Shown here one piece after another: positions 1 through 6,166 of a stretch of DNA of 6,388 bases (position 1 is the first letter of the stretch; the number at the start of each line of letters is the position of its first letter). The notes under the pieces were generated by a model, which saw only the letters and a list, made by a program, of their open reading frames with translations, searched no databases and was not told the DNA's origin. The translations under genes were made by a program, and so were the position numbers. This DNA is from an uncultured Lachnospiraceae bacterium (lineage in GTDB: Bacteria; Bacillota; Clostridia; Lachnospirales; Lachnospiraceae), in NCBI GenBank assembly GCA_946538445.1, contig CAMNGO010000118.1, forward strand, positions 1-6,388. The letters are read 5' to 3'.

Positions 1-1
1 G

Positions 2-484
2 AAGCTCAAAGGGTTCTGATGCCCCATCATCGTTAATGACCCATTTGCCAATGAACAGCAGATCAAACAGATTCAGGCGGACGGCGTGGAGCATGTGGAT
101 CTTGATACCTTGCTCAGAGAGTCGGATTTTGTATCCCTTCACCTCAGACAGTCCGATCTTACCCATCATTTTATCGGAAAAGAAGAGTTTGCCAAGATGA
201 AGGAGACCGCATATTTTATCAATACAGCCCGCCCTCTGATCGTGGATACCGATGCTCTGGTGGAAGCTCTGAAAAACAGAACCATCGGTGGGGCAGCCAT
301 CGATGTTTATGATGAAGAACCTTTAAGTGAAGACCATCCTTACCTGCAGCTGGATAATATCACGATCACTCCTCACATTGCAGGAACTTCCAGTGATACC
401 ATGGCTGCCAGCGTGGAGATCGGCTATGAAGAACTTGAACTTTATCTGCAGGGGAAACCCATGAGGAACATAAGAAATCTGTAG
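2..484 (+). CDS. D-2-hydroxyacid dehydrogenase, NAD-binding, C-terminal part (5' partial, interrupted by an in-frame TGA)
   Basis: NAD-dependent oxidoreductase of the D-isomer-specific 2-hydroxyacid dehydrogenase family, reducing a 2-keto acid or oxidising a D-2-hydroxyacid; the substrate cannot be told. The visible part starts just after the Rossmann GxGxxG motif, which lies outside the window. Counting from the GTG at 86, the three catalytic residues are present: Arg49 in NTAR, Glu78 in DVYDEEP and His97 in TPHIAG. Homology clearly continues upstream of 86: the same frame reads KLKGF, then a TGA stop (17-19), then CPIIVNDPF, which is the normal link from helix to second beta strand. The TGA sits where a Gly (GGA) or Asp would be expected. 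The gene is therefore a pseudogene, a recent nonsense mutant, or contains a sequence error. If the TGA is real, the only downstream start is the weak GTG at 86, whose product would lack half the nucleotide fold. NTARP replaces the usual NTARG. A terminator follows 16 nt after the stop. Confidence 0.85.
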
Positions 485-500
485 TGACAATCAACTGCAC

Positions 501-536
501 GAACCGGTATGGCTAAGCCACGCCGGTTCTTTTTTT
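501..536 (+). terminator. Rho-independent terminator of the dehydrogenase gene
   Basis: GAACCGG (501-507) pairs with CCGGTTC (523-529), and TGGC/GCCA (510-513/517-520) continues the stem above a two-base internal mismatch. The loop is TAA. A run of seven T follows (530-536). It isolates the dehydrogenase from the glpP operon. Confidence 0.9.
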
Positions 537-551
537 CTGTGTATTTTATGG

Positions 552-580
552 TGGGAAGATTGGGAAAAATAAAGTATAAT
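552..580 (+). promoter_or_regulatory. Candidate sigma-A promoter for glpP-MATE
   Basis: A perfect TATAAT -10 box lies at 575-580, in AT-rich sequence between the upstream terminator and glpP. At the 17-bp spacing the -35 region is TGGGAA (552-557), only a 3/6 match. The transcript would start near 587 and have a leader of about 50 nt. The -10 box and its position are good; the -35 is poor. Confidence 0.45.
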
Positions 581-638
581 GATATCAGATTATCTTTAAA
601 TCATTTTCGGACTTTCTTAACAGGCAGGAGGCAATGAC

Positions 639-1190
639 ATGTTCCATGACGGATTATTCCATGTGATACCATCAGTAAGGGATATCAGATATCTGAATCA
701 GGCAGTTAAAATCCGGGAGGAGTGGCTGCTTTTGAGCAACATCCATATCGGAAACCTGAAGAGTGTGACGGATTATTGCCACAAGGCAGGCAAGAAAGTT
801 ATGGTAAACCATGAACTGGTAGGGGGACTTGGAGCGGACCGAACGGCTTGTCAGATGTTGAAAAACTATTACCAGGTGGATGCCGTTATGGGATCAAGCA
901 ACCGGAAACTGGCCATGATGAGTAAGGAAGGCTTACCCACAATAAGGAGGATTGCCCTGATTGATTCTCTGGCTGTGGACCAGGTATTTAGTACCTTGGG
1001 TGACACCCATTGTAATATGATCGAACTTCGTCCGGCTTTTTATGCGATCCGGACTTTGGAGCGGTTTCAGAAAGCACATCCCGGCTGTTATGTGGCAGCG
1101 GGTTTTATAGATAGTGAAGAGATGTTGGAAAATGTGAAAAGAGCCGGATTTTCCGGTGCGATGACCAGCTGTGTCAGTCTTTGGCGTTAA
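639..1190 (+). CDS. glpP: GlpP-family glycerol-3-phosphate-responsive antiterminator
   Basis: Small cytoplasmic regulatory protein of 183 residues, about the usual length for GlpP. In Bacillus subtilis GlpP binds glycerol-3-phosphate and prevents termination in the leaders of glycerol genes. Family landmarks in order: P-S-V-R near residue 11, N-I-H-I-G-N-L (34-40; the usual Asp before I-H is Asn here), GKKVMV followed by HELVGGLGAD (51-67), the GLPTIRR-x-ALID block (98-109), AAGFIDSEE (153-161) and the C-terminal AMTSCVSLW (174-182). These fit a phosphate-binding barrel-like fold. The start is set by AGGAGG at 626-631, 7 nt before the ATG. The MATE exporter gene starts 6 nt after its stop, so the two are probably cotranscribed. 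No glpF, glpK, glpD or glpA-like gene is in the window, so its RNA targets must be elsewhere or it controls something new. The family call is firm; the ligand and targets are inferred from the family. Confidence 0.88.
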   Translation: MFHDGLFHVIPSVRDIRYLNQAVKIREEWLLLSNIHIGNLKSVTDYCHKAGKKVMVNHELVGGLGADRTACQMLKNYYQVDAVMGSSNRKLAMMSKEGLPTIRRIALIDSLAVDQVFSTLGDTHCNMIELRPAFYAIRTLERFQKAHPGCYVAAGFIDSEEMLENVKRAGFSGAMTSCVSLWR

Positions 1191-1196
1191 GTAGTT

Positions 1197-2615
1197 ATGA
1201 AAAAACATGGATTTGAGACATTTTTATACAAAGAAAAAGGAAGCCTCCCGGAGCAGATATGGATCGTGCTCAGCCTGAGTCTTCCGGCTATATTGGCCCA
1301 GGTCACTTCCATTGCCATGCAGTATATTGACGCAGGCATGGTTGGGAGTCTGGGGGCAAATGCCACAGCTGCCATTGGTTTGGTTTCTTCCTCCACATGG
1401 CTGATCGGTGGCACCTCCATCGGTCTGGCCACCGGTTTTTCGGTGCAGGTGGCTCAGTTTGTAGGAGCCCGCAGATACGAGGATGCCACGGATGTGCTCC
1501 GCCAGTCTTTCAGTATGCTGCTTCTGATCGGTCTTGGGATTGCTTTACTGGGAGCAGGAGTAAGTCGATTTCTCCCGGGCTGGCTGGGAGGACAGAAGGA
1601 GATTCTGGCAGATGCCGGTATCTATTTTTTTATCTACAGCTGTTCCGTTCCCTTTGTGATGATGCGGCAGTTAGCCTCAAGTATGATGCAGGCAAGCGGG
1701 GATATGCGCACACCGGGTATTCTGTCCGCCATGGTATGCCTGCTTGATGTATTCTTTAATATGCTTCTGATCTTCCCGGAGCGTACCGTATTGATCGGTA
1801 CCGTATCCGCGACTATTCCCGGAGCCGGCCTTGGCGTTATGGGGGCTGCACTTGGCACTGCTTTTTCCGATGTTATCATTGCGCTGATCATGCTCTATAT
1901 GCTTTGTTTCCGGAACAGAAAACTGGATCTTCGGAAACCGGGCTCCTGGAAATGGAAGAGAAATACCATGGAAACCGCTGCGAGGATTGCCATTCCAATC
2001 TCCCTGGATCAGTTTTTTATGTGCTCTGCCTATATTGCAGCTACGAAAATCGTTGCAGAGATAGGAACCAATGCGGTTGCGGCGAATTCCCTGGCCATTA
2101 CTGCCGAGAGCTTTTGTTATATGCCCGGTTACGGTATCGCTGTAGCAGCGACCACCATCATCGGTCAGACCATCGGGGCAAACCGCAAGGATCTGACCAA
2201 AAGCTTTTCCAGGCTGATCGTCATCCTCGGAATGACGCTTATGGGGGCTGCTGCCGTTTTTATGTTTATTATGGCTCCTGCCATATTCTCACTGCTTACC
2301 AGTGACCCCCAAGTGGCAAAACTGGGAACTCAGGTTCTGAGGATGGAGCTCATTGCAGAACCTTTTTACGGGGCCTCTTTTTGCTGTGCCGGCATCTTCC
2401 GGGGGGCAGGGGACACCTTTATTCCCAGTGTGATGAATCTTTGCAGTATGTGGGGAGTGCGAATTATCCTTGCCTTCTTCCTGGTGCCCCGGCTGGGTCT
2501 CCAGGGATACTGGCTGGCTATGACCATCGAGTTGTTTTTCAGAGGAAGCATCTTCCTCATCCGCCTGCTAAGGGGCAGTTGGTACCGTAAATCAATCTTT
2601 CGTTCCACTGATTAA
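1197..2615 (+). CDS. MATE family efflux transporter
   Basis: Integral membrane antiporter of 472 residues, a normal MATE length, predicted to export drugs or metabolites using a Na+ or H+ gradient. Two MatE repeats are visible, about residues 25-190 and 260-455, each with six hydrophobic spans. Landmarks of the first half are the TM1 Asp45 in YIDAGMVG, the QFVGARRYEDA loop (87-97) and QASGDMRTP (165-173). The matching second-half motifs are IGQTIGANRKDL (322-333) and FRGAGDTFIP (401-410). A basic loop (240-256) joins the halves. Substrate and coupling ion cannot be deduced. ATG 1197 follows the glpP stop by 6 nt and has no recognisable Shine-Dalgarno sequence; translation by coupling to glpP is likely. 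The next in-frame start candidate (GTG 1266) would cut into TM1. At the 3' end its TAA overlaps the stop codon of the convergent CLC gene, and no terminator is visible after it. Confidence 0.92.
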   Translation: MKKHGFETFLYKEKGSLPEQIWIVLSLSLPAILAQVTSIAMQYIDAGMVGSLGANATAAIGLVSSSTWLIGGTSIGLATGFSVQVAQFVGARRYEDATDVLRQSFSMLLLIGLGIALLGAGVSRFLPGWLGGQKEILADAGIYFFIYSCSVPFVMMRQLASSMMQASGDMRTPGILSAMVCLLDVFFNMLLIFPERTVLIGTVSATIPGAGLGVMGAALGTAFSDVIIALIMLYMLCFRNRKLDLRKPGSWKWKRNTMETAARIAIPISLDQFFMCSAYIAATKIVAEIGTNAVAANSLAITAESFCYMPGYGIAVAATTIIGQTIGANRKDLTKSFSRLIVILGMTLMGAAAVFMFIMAPAIFSLLTSDPQVAKLGTQVLRMELIAEPFYGASFCCAGIFRGAGDTFIPSVMNLCSMWGVRIILAFFLVPRLGLQGYWLAMTIELFFRGSIFLIRLLRGSWYRKSIFRSTD

Positions 2616-3898
2616 TGATTGGACAGACGGTTCAGGTACACATTTTTCAATTTGCCGTAGATGAATTTCTGAGTTCCGTAAAGGCTGTAGTATCCTGACA
2701 GACTGAATGTGATGGACACGATGGCTGCAAAGAAGGAGATACCGTCTCCGTGGAAGAGTTCCAGTCCCAGCAAAATGGAAGCGATGGGGCAGTTTGTCAC
2801 TGCCGCGAACAGGCCGATCATACCACAGGCTGCCATAAGGCTCGGTTCAAAATGAATCAGATTGCCGTAGCCGGCTCCAAAGCTGGCGCCGATGGAAAGG
2901 GTTGGTATGATCTCACCACCTTTAAAACCGCCACCGATGGTGAGTGTTGTGAAGATAATCTTCAGAAGAAAGGCTTCCATCCTTACCTCACCCTCCATAC
3001 TTTGCTCTATCAGGTTGATTCCGCTGCCACTGTACATGGTGGTGCCCAGAAGGACACTCAGCAGGACAAAAGCGCCTCCGCAAACCAGGATCCTCAGATA
3101 TGGATTGGGGATCCACTCTTTTGATTTATGTTCAAATCCATGCAGGATTATAATAAACAATATTCCAAGTATGGATACAAGGAATCCCAGCAGAACCACA
3201 GGCTGCACGGTTCTAAAGCCCAGTTTCGGTATGTCGCCAAGGGAGAAGAGATCATACTCTATGCCCATCTTTAAAGCAATATCCTTCCCCAGAAATGCGG
3301 CCAGAAGGCAGGGAAGCATGGCAGCATAGTAGATGATGCCGACACTGATGACTTCCATACTGAAAAAGGCCGCAGCTACCGGTGTTCCGAATAAAGCGGA
3401 GAAAACGGCAGACATCCCAACCATAATGGTCATTTTCTTCTCTTTCTCATCCAGTCGGAATAAACCGATCTTGGAGATCTGGGATCCGATCCATCCTCCC
3501 AGCTGCAGGGCAGCTCCTTCTCTGCCGGCAGAACCTCCCACCAGGTGGGTCAGGACGGTAGAGAGAAAGATAAGAGGGCCGGTAGTGCCGGTGATCTTCT
3601 CATCAGCTGATATGGAGGCGAGAACCATATTGGTGCCGCTGTTTTTTCCTTCTCCTGTCACCTGATAACACCATACGATGAGAAGTCCGGCCAGGGGCAT
3701 AAGGAAGAGCATCCATGGATGTGCCACACGGAACAGAGTTACTTTGGTGATGCACATGGCGAATAATCCGCCGATTGCTCCACCCAGAAATCCTATGATA
3801 TAAGCGATGATAGCCCATCGGATGAAATATTTCACATTTCTTCCTACGGGGGAATCCGCAATAGTCTTTACGATTGACTGTTTTTCCTTTGTTTCCAT
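2612..3898 (-). CDS. CLC-type anion channel/antiporter, with fluoride-type (CLC-F-like) motif variants
   Basis: Membrane protein of 428 residues, the length of bacterial CLC transporters without CBS domains, with hydrophobic helices throughout from about residue 23 to 408. CLC proteins are dimers that exchange Cl- or F- for protons, or conduct anions. The gating glutamate is present as Glu127 in GREGAALQ (125-132). The canonical first filter GSGIP is replaced by SGTNMV, with Met91 near the position of the chloride-binding Ser. The GxFxP filter is replaced by FKGGEIIP (325-332). A GSGI motif occurs in the second half (291-294). These variants recall the fluoride/proton CLC-F clade, which has Met in place of Ser and a GGEVTP-like loop, but GREGA and IIP are not identical to it, so the ion is uncertain. 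The start is supported by AGGAGG (3910-3915), 11 nt upstream. No fluoride riboswitch is recognisable in the 81-bp upstream gap. It is divergent to the RlmH-like gene and convergent with the MATE gene. Confidence 0.92.
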   Translation of the reverse strand: METKEKQSIVKTIADSPVGRNVKYFIRWAIIAYIIGFLGGAIGGLFAMCITKVTLFRVAHPWMLFLMPLAGLLIVWCYQVTGEGKNSGTNMVLASISADEKITGTTGPLIFLSTVLTHLVGGSAGREGAALQLGGWIGSQISKIGLFRLDEKEKKMTIMVGMSAVFSALFGTPVAAAFFSMEVISVGIIYYAAMLPCLLAAFLGKDIALKMGIEYDLFSLGDIPKLGFRTVQPVVLLGFLVSILGILFIIILHGFEHKSKEWIPNPYLRILVCGGAFVLLSVLLGTTMYSGSGINLIEQSMEGEVRMEAFLLKIIFTTLTIGGGFKGGEIIPTLSIGASFGAGYGNLIHFEPSLMAACGMIGLFAAVTNCPIASILLGLELFHGDGISFFAAIVSITFSLSGYYSLYGTQKFIYGKLKNVYLNRLSNH

Positions 3899-3979
3899 AC
3901 CCTTGTATTCCTCCTGCGATCCGTTTCTATGAGAAAAAATATATCAAAAGTATAACATAAGAGAGAGAAAGAAGAAATC
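3899..3979. promoter_or_regulatory. Divergent intergenic region between the CLC gene and the RlmH-like gene
   Basis: These 81 bp must hold the start signals of both genes. On the plus strand, TATAAC at 3951-3956 is a possible -10 for the RlmH-like gene. On the minus strand, TATACT (3954-3949) is a possible -10 for the CLC gene, nearly superimposed. Neither has a good -35 box. The CLC ribosome site AGGAGG is at 3915-3910 on the minus strand. The RlmH-like gene has only a purine-rich GAGAGAGAAAGAAG tract. No riboswitch fold is recognised. Confidence 0.3.
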
Positions 3980-4396
3980 ATGCATTTTCATATTCATTTA
4001 TATTGCCCTGGAAAAATGCCTTCCTGTTACCGGAAGGCAATCTCAGAGTACGAAAAACGCCTTGGACGATATACCAAGATTAAATTATATAAGATCCAGA
4101 AAGAGAAGGAATGGGAGAAGAGCCTGGCCCAAGCCGAGGATGGCTTTTACATGATCACCGGGTCATCACAGGGATCGGAAGAATTCAGCAGACAGATCGG
4201 AAGGTGGGAGAGCACCGGCAGGAAAGAGGTTCATTTTTATGTGGATGGATCAAAGCAGGATGAGATACCCTCGGATCAGTTAATTGCTTTTTCCATCTCC
4301 CGTTTTCAGATGAGCGGGTCCATGACTGCTATGATCTTATATGAGCAGATCTACCGGGCTTACCGTATCCTGCACAATCACCCATATCATAAATAG
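3980..4396 (+). CDS. Diverged RlmH-like (SPOUT family) 23S rRNA methyltransferase homologue
   Basis: This 138-residue protein is recognisable as an RlmH homologue. RlmH methylates pseudouridine 1915 of 23S rRNA with S-adenosylmethionine. The family N-terminus (KMP, then AISEYEKRLGRYTKI at 20-34) and the C-terminus (YEQIYRAYRI, then NHPYHK; 121-138) are well kept. The middle is not. The glycine-rich SAM loop, normally F-V-I-G-G-S-x-G-L, reads FYVDGSKQDEI (86-96), losing two conserved glycines. The knot segment SKMTFPHQ-x-x-R is SRFQMSGSMTA (107-117). The LD-x-x-G element is also altered (MITGSSQG). The protein is about 20 residues shorter than typical RlmH (155-159). It could be a paralogue with changed or lost catalysis rather than the housekeeping enzyme, so I withhold the symbol. 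The ATG has only a weak purine-rich ribosome site. The gene is single, divergent from the CLC gene, and ends at a bidirectional terminator. Confidence 0.85.
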   Translation: MHFHIHLYCPGKMPSCYRKAISEYEKRLGRYTKIKLYKIQKEKEWEKSLAQAEDGFYMITGSSQGSEEFSRQIGRWESTGRKEVHFYVDGSKQDEIPSDQLIAFSISRFQMSGSMTAMILYEQIYRAYRILHNHPYHK

Positions 4397-4398
4397 AC

Positions 4399-4462
4399 AA
4401 AAAAGACACCAGACCCTTTGCCGCTTTACATAATCCCGGCATCGGTATCTGGTGTCTTTTTT
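4399..4462. terminator. Bidirectional Rho-independent terminator between the RlmH-like gene and gdhA
   Basis: AAAAAAGACACCAGA (4399-4413) pairs perfectly with TCTGGTGTCTTTTTT (4448-4462), a 15-bp stem whose A run and T run provide U tracts in both directions. It lies 2 nt after the stop of the RlmH-like gene (+) and 29 nt beyond the gdhA stop (-). The 34-base loop contains a second small stem, TGCCG/CGGCA (4419-4423/4437-4441). Confidence 0.92.
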
Positions 4463-4491
4463 ATTAAGGAAGTTTAATAATTATGAACGTA

Positions 4492-5826
4492 TTAACATAC
4501 TCCCTGTGCAAGCATGGCCTCAAGTACCTTCTCGAAACCTGCGATATTTGCGCCTGTTACATAATCGTTTTCTTTACCATAGCGCTTTGCAGCAGCATTA
4601 ATATTCTTGTAAATATTGGTCATGATGCCCTGGAGTTTCTGATCAACCTCCTCAAAGGTCCAGCTCAGTCTCTCACTGTTCTGGGACATCTCAAGGGCGG
4701 AAGTAGCCACACCGCCGGCATTGGATGCCTTTCCAGGGATGAAGAATACACCATTATCCTGGAGATACTTGGTAGCATCCAGTGTGGTAGGCATGTTTGC
4801 ACCTTCGCATACGGCGATACATCCGTTGGCAACCAGCTGTTTTGCATCCTCTATGAAGAGCTCGTTCTGGGTAGCGCATGGGAGAGCGATATCGCACTTG
4901 ATCTGCCATACACCGCGTCCTTCATGATACTCGCTGTTCGGGCGGTATTTTTTGTATTCTGTAAGACGGGCACGGTTCACTTCTTTGATCTCTTTCAGTG
5001 CATCTAGATCGATGCCTTCCGGATCATATACCCATCCTGTGGAGTCAGAGCAGGTCACTACCTTAGCGCCAAGCTGCTGGGCTTTCTGTATTGCGTAGAT
5101 TGCTACATTTCCTGCGCCGGATACACAGACCGTCTTGCCTGCCAGATCCATACCCTTGTCTTTCAGTAATTCCTGGGTGATGTACACGAGACCGTAACCG
5201 GTTGCCTCTGTTCTTGCCAGGGAACCACCATAGGTAAGGCCCTTTCCGGTGAGAACACCTTCATACAGACCACGGATTCTCTTGTACTGGCCGAAGAGGA
5301 AACCAATCTCTCTGCCACCCACACCGATATCACCGGCAGGAACGTCTGTATCAGCTCCGATATGTTTGCACAGCTCGGTCATGAAGCTCTGGCAGAAGGC
5401 CATGACTTCTCTGTCGGATTTTCCCTTGGGATCGAAGTCGGAGCCGCCCTTGCCGCCGCCGATGGGAAGGCTGGTCAGGGAATTTTTGAAGACCTGCTCG
5501 AAGCCGAGGAACTTGATGATACCGAGGTTTACGGAAGGATGGAAGCGAAGACCTCCCTTGTAGGGGCCGATCGCGCTGTTGAACTGTACGCGGTATCCGT
5601 TGTTCACCTGAACCTGGCCCTTGTCATCTACCCACGGAACACGGAACAGAATCACGCGCTCAGGAGTGGTGAGGCGCTCAAGAAGAGCTTCCTTTCTGTA
5701 TTTGTCCTCGTCTGCCTCGATCACAACGCGAAGAGACTCGAGAACTTCCTTGACTGCCTGGTGGAATTCGGGCTGAGCGGGGTTCTGGGCAATGACCCTC
5801 TCCAGGATCTCATCAACATATGACAT
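4492..5826 (-). CDS. gdhA: Glutamate dehydrogenase, NADP-type (EC 1.4.1.4)
   Basis: Cytoplasmic hexameric enzyme making glutamate from 2-oxoglutarate and ammonia with NADPH. The chosen start (MSYVDEIL) gives 444 residues, the normal size for this class; an in-frame ATG at 5967 would add 47 residues of non-homologous sequence and lacks a good ribosome site. AAAGGAGG lies 8 nt before ATG 5826. The N-terminal domain has the glutamate-binding Lys90 (GPYKGG) and Lys114, and catalytic Lys126 (GGGKGG) and Asp166 (PAGDIGVG), one position off the Clostridium symbiosum enzyme. The Rossmann motif is GAGNVA (237-242), and beta 2 ends in CSDSTG (259-264), like NADP-dependent E. coli GdhA and unlike the NAD-specific clostridial enzyme. 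Cofactor choice is therefore inferred. The gene is monocistronic: a terminator upstream separates it from asnA, and the shared terminator closes it. Palindromic sites upstream suggest regulated expression. Confidence 0.97.
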   Translation of the reverse strand: MSYVDEILERVIAQNPAQPEFHQAVKEVLESLRVVIEADEDKYRKEALLERLTTPERVILFRVPWVDDKGQVQVNNGYRVQFNSAIGPYKGGLRFHPSVNLGIIKFLGFEQVFKNSLTSLPIGGGKGGSDFDPKGKSDREVMAFCQSFMTELCKHIGADTDVPAGDIGVGGREIGFLFGQYKRIRGLYEGVLTGKGLTYGGSLARTEATGYGLVYITQELLKDKGMDLAGKTVCVSGAGNVAIYAIQKAQQLGAKVVTCSDSTGWVYDPEGIDLDALKEIKEVNRARLTEYKKYRPNSEYHEGRGVWQIKCDIALPCATQNELFIEDAKQLVANGCIAVCEGANMPTTLDATKYLQDNGVFFIPGKASNAGGVATSALEMSQNSERLSWTFEEVDQKLQGIMTNIYKNINAAAKRYGKENDYVTGANIAGFEKVLEAMLAQGVC

Positions 5827-5834
5827 TTTCGTTT

Positions 5835-5842
5835 CCTCCTTT
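5835..5842 (-). promoter_or_regulatory. Shine-Dalgarno sequence fixing the gdhA start at 5826
   Basis: AAAGGAGG on the minus strand, complementary to the 16S rRNA end, lies 8 nt upstream of ATG 5826. It rules in this start over the longer open frame beginning at 5967. Confidence 0.88.
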
Positions 5843-5900
5843 GTGCTTGGTTTTCCTGCAGTGGTGCCTGCGATTCCATACGAATAATGTAATATGGGTA

Positions 5901-5916
5901 TTATTGTATACAATAA
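5901..5916. promoter_or_regulatory. Perfect 16-bp palindrome, candidate operator site 1 of gdhA
   Basis: TTATTGTATACAATAA is its own reverse complement. It lies 75 bp upstream of the gdhA start codon, inside the probable leader. The core TTGTATACAA resembles operators of GntR/FadR-type dimeric repressors, but no regulator gene is in the window, so the binding protein is unknown. Confidence 0.5.
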
Positions 5917-5931
5917 CAGGCGTAAATGAAA

Positions 5932-5970
5932 GCTTTGTAGGAATCTGCCATTGGGCAAAATCAACAAAGC
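5932..5970 (-). promoter_or_regulatory. Nested hairpin in the gdhA leader
   Basis: On the minus strand GCTTTGT (5970-5964) pairs with ACAAAGC (5938-5932), enclosing an inner TGCC/GGCA stem (5957-5954/5949-5946) with a four-base loop. It has no T run, so it is not a terminator. It matches no riboswitch class that I recognise. Confidence 0.3.
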
Positions 5971-5994
5971 GTTCCCTGCTTTCTCTTTTTTGCT

Positions 5995-6023
5995 ATTATA
6001 AAACGCCTAATAATGGAGCGCAA
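5995..6023 (-). promoter_or_regulatory. Candidate gdhA promoter
   Basis: On the minus strand, a perfect TATAAT -10 (6000-5995) lies 17 bp from TTGCGC (6023-6018), a -35 that matches only in TTG. Transcription would begin near 5988, giving a leader of about 160 nt. It is the best sigma-A-like match I found in the gap. Confidence 0.45.
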
Positions 6024-6063
6024 TATGGCAAAATAGAGAAGCCTTACTTTGTTCATGTACGAT

Positions 6064-6086
6064 TTATTGTATAATTTTTACAATAA
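6064..6086. promoter_or_regulatory. Split inverted repeat, candidate operator site 2 of gdhA
   Basis: TTATTGTA (6064-6071) and TACAATAA (6079-6086) are the exact two halves of the 5901-5916 palindrome, here separated by 7 bp. The site lies upstream of the proposed gdhA -35 box. Confidence 0.4.
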
Positions 6087-6098
6087 TTACGGGATACA

Positions 6099-6108
6099 TG
6101 TATACAAT
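6099..6108. promoter_or_regulatory. Third TGTATACAAT copy, candidate operator site 3
   Basis: TGTATACAAT (ATTGTATACA on the minus strand) repeats ten bases of the site 1 palindrome. It is 13 bp from site 2, on the side away from gdhA. Confidence 0.35.
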
Positions 6109-6166
6109 TAAACCTTTTTGGGCAATTTAACGGTTTAATGGGATGAATTGAAAGTGTTCCCGAAAT

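Noticed and set aside
17..22. Selenocysteine encoded by the TGA at 17-19
   Set aside because: No selenoprotein is known at this place in the family, the position is structural rather than catalytic, and no SECIS-like hairpin is evident directly after it.
581..693. Repeat of GATATCAGAT at 581-590 and 681-690
   Set aside because: It is short and AT-rich, and one copy lies in the glpP coding sequence; most likely chance.
3899..3979. Fluoride riboswitch upstream of the CLC gene
   Set aside because: Looked for because of the CLC-F-like motifs; the 81 bp hold no GGxGATGG-like pseudoknot pattern.
4483..5007. Long plus-strand open frame of 174 codons opposite the gdhA 3' end
   Set aside because: It is antisense to strongly conserved GDH sequence, has no family resemblance, and reflects codon bias of the true gene.
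5827..5967. A 47-residue N-terminal extension of gdhA from an in-frame ATG at 5967
   Set aside because: The normal GDH N-terminus is MSYVDEIL at 5826, which has AAAGGAGG at ideal spacing; the extension resembles no GDH sequence and contains the palindrome and leader hairpin.
5820..6074. 84-codon plus-strand open frame across the gdhA upstream gap
   Set aside because: It begins within antisense gdhA, has no ribosome site, and overlaps the regulatory elements.
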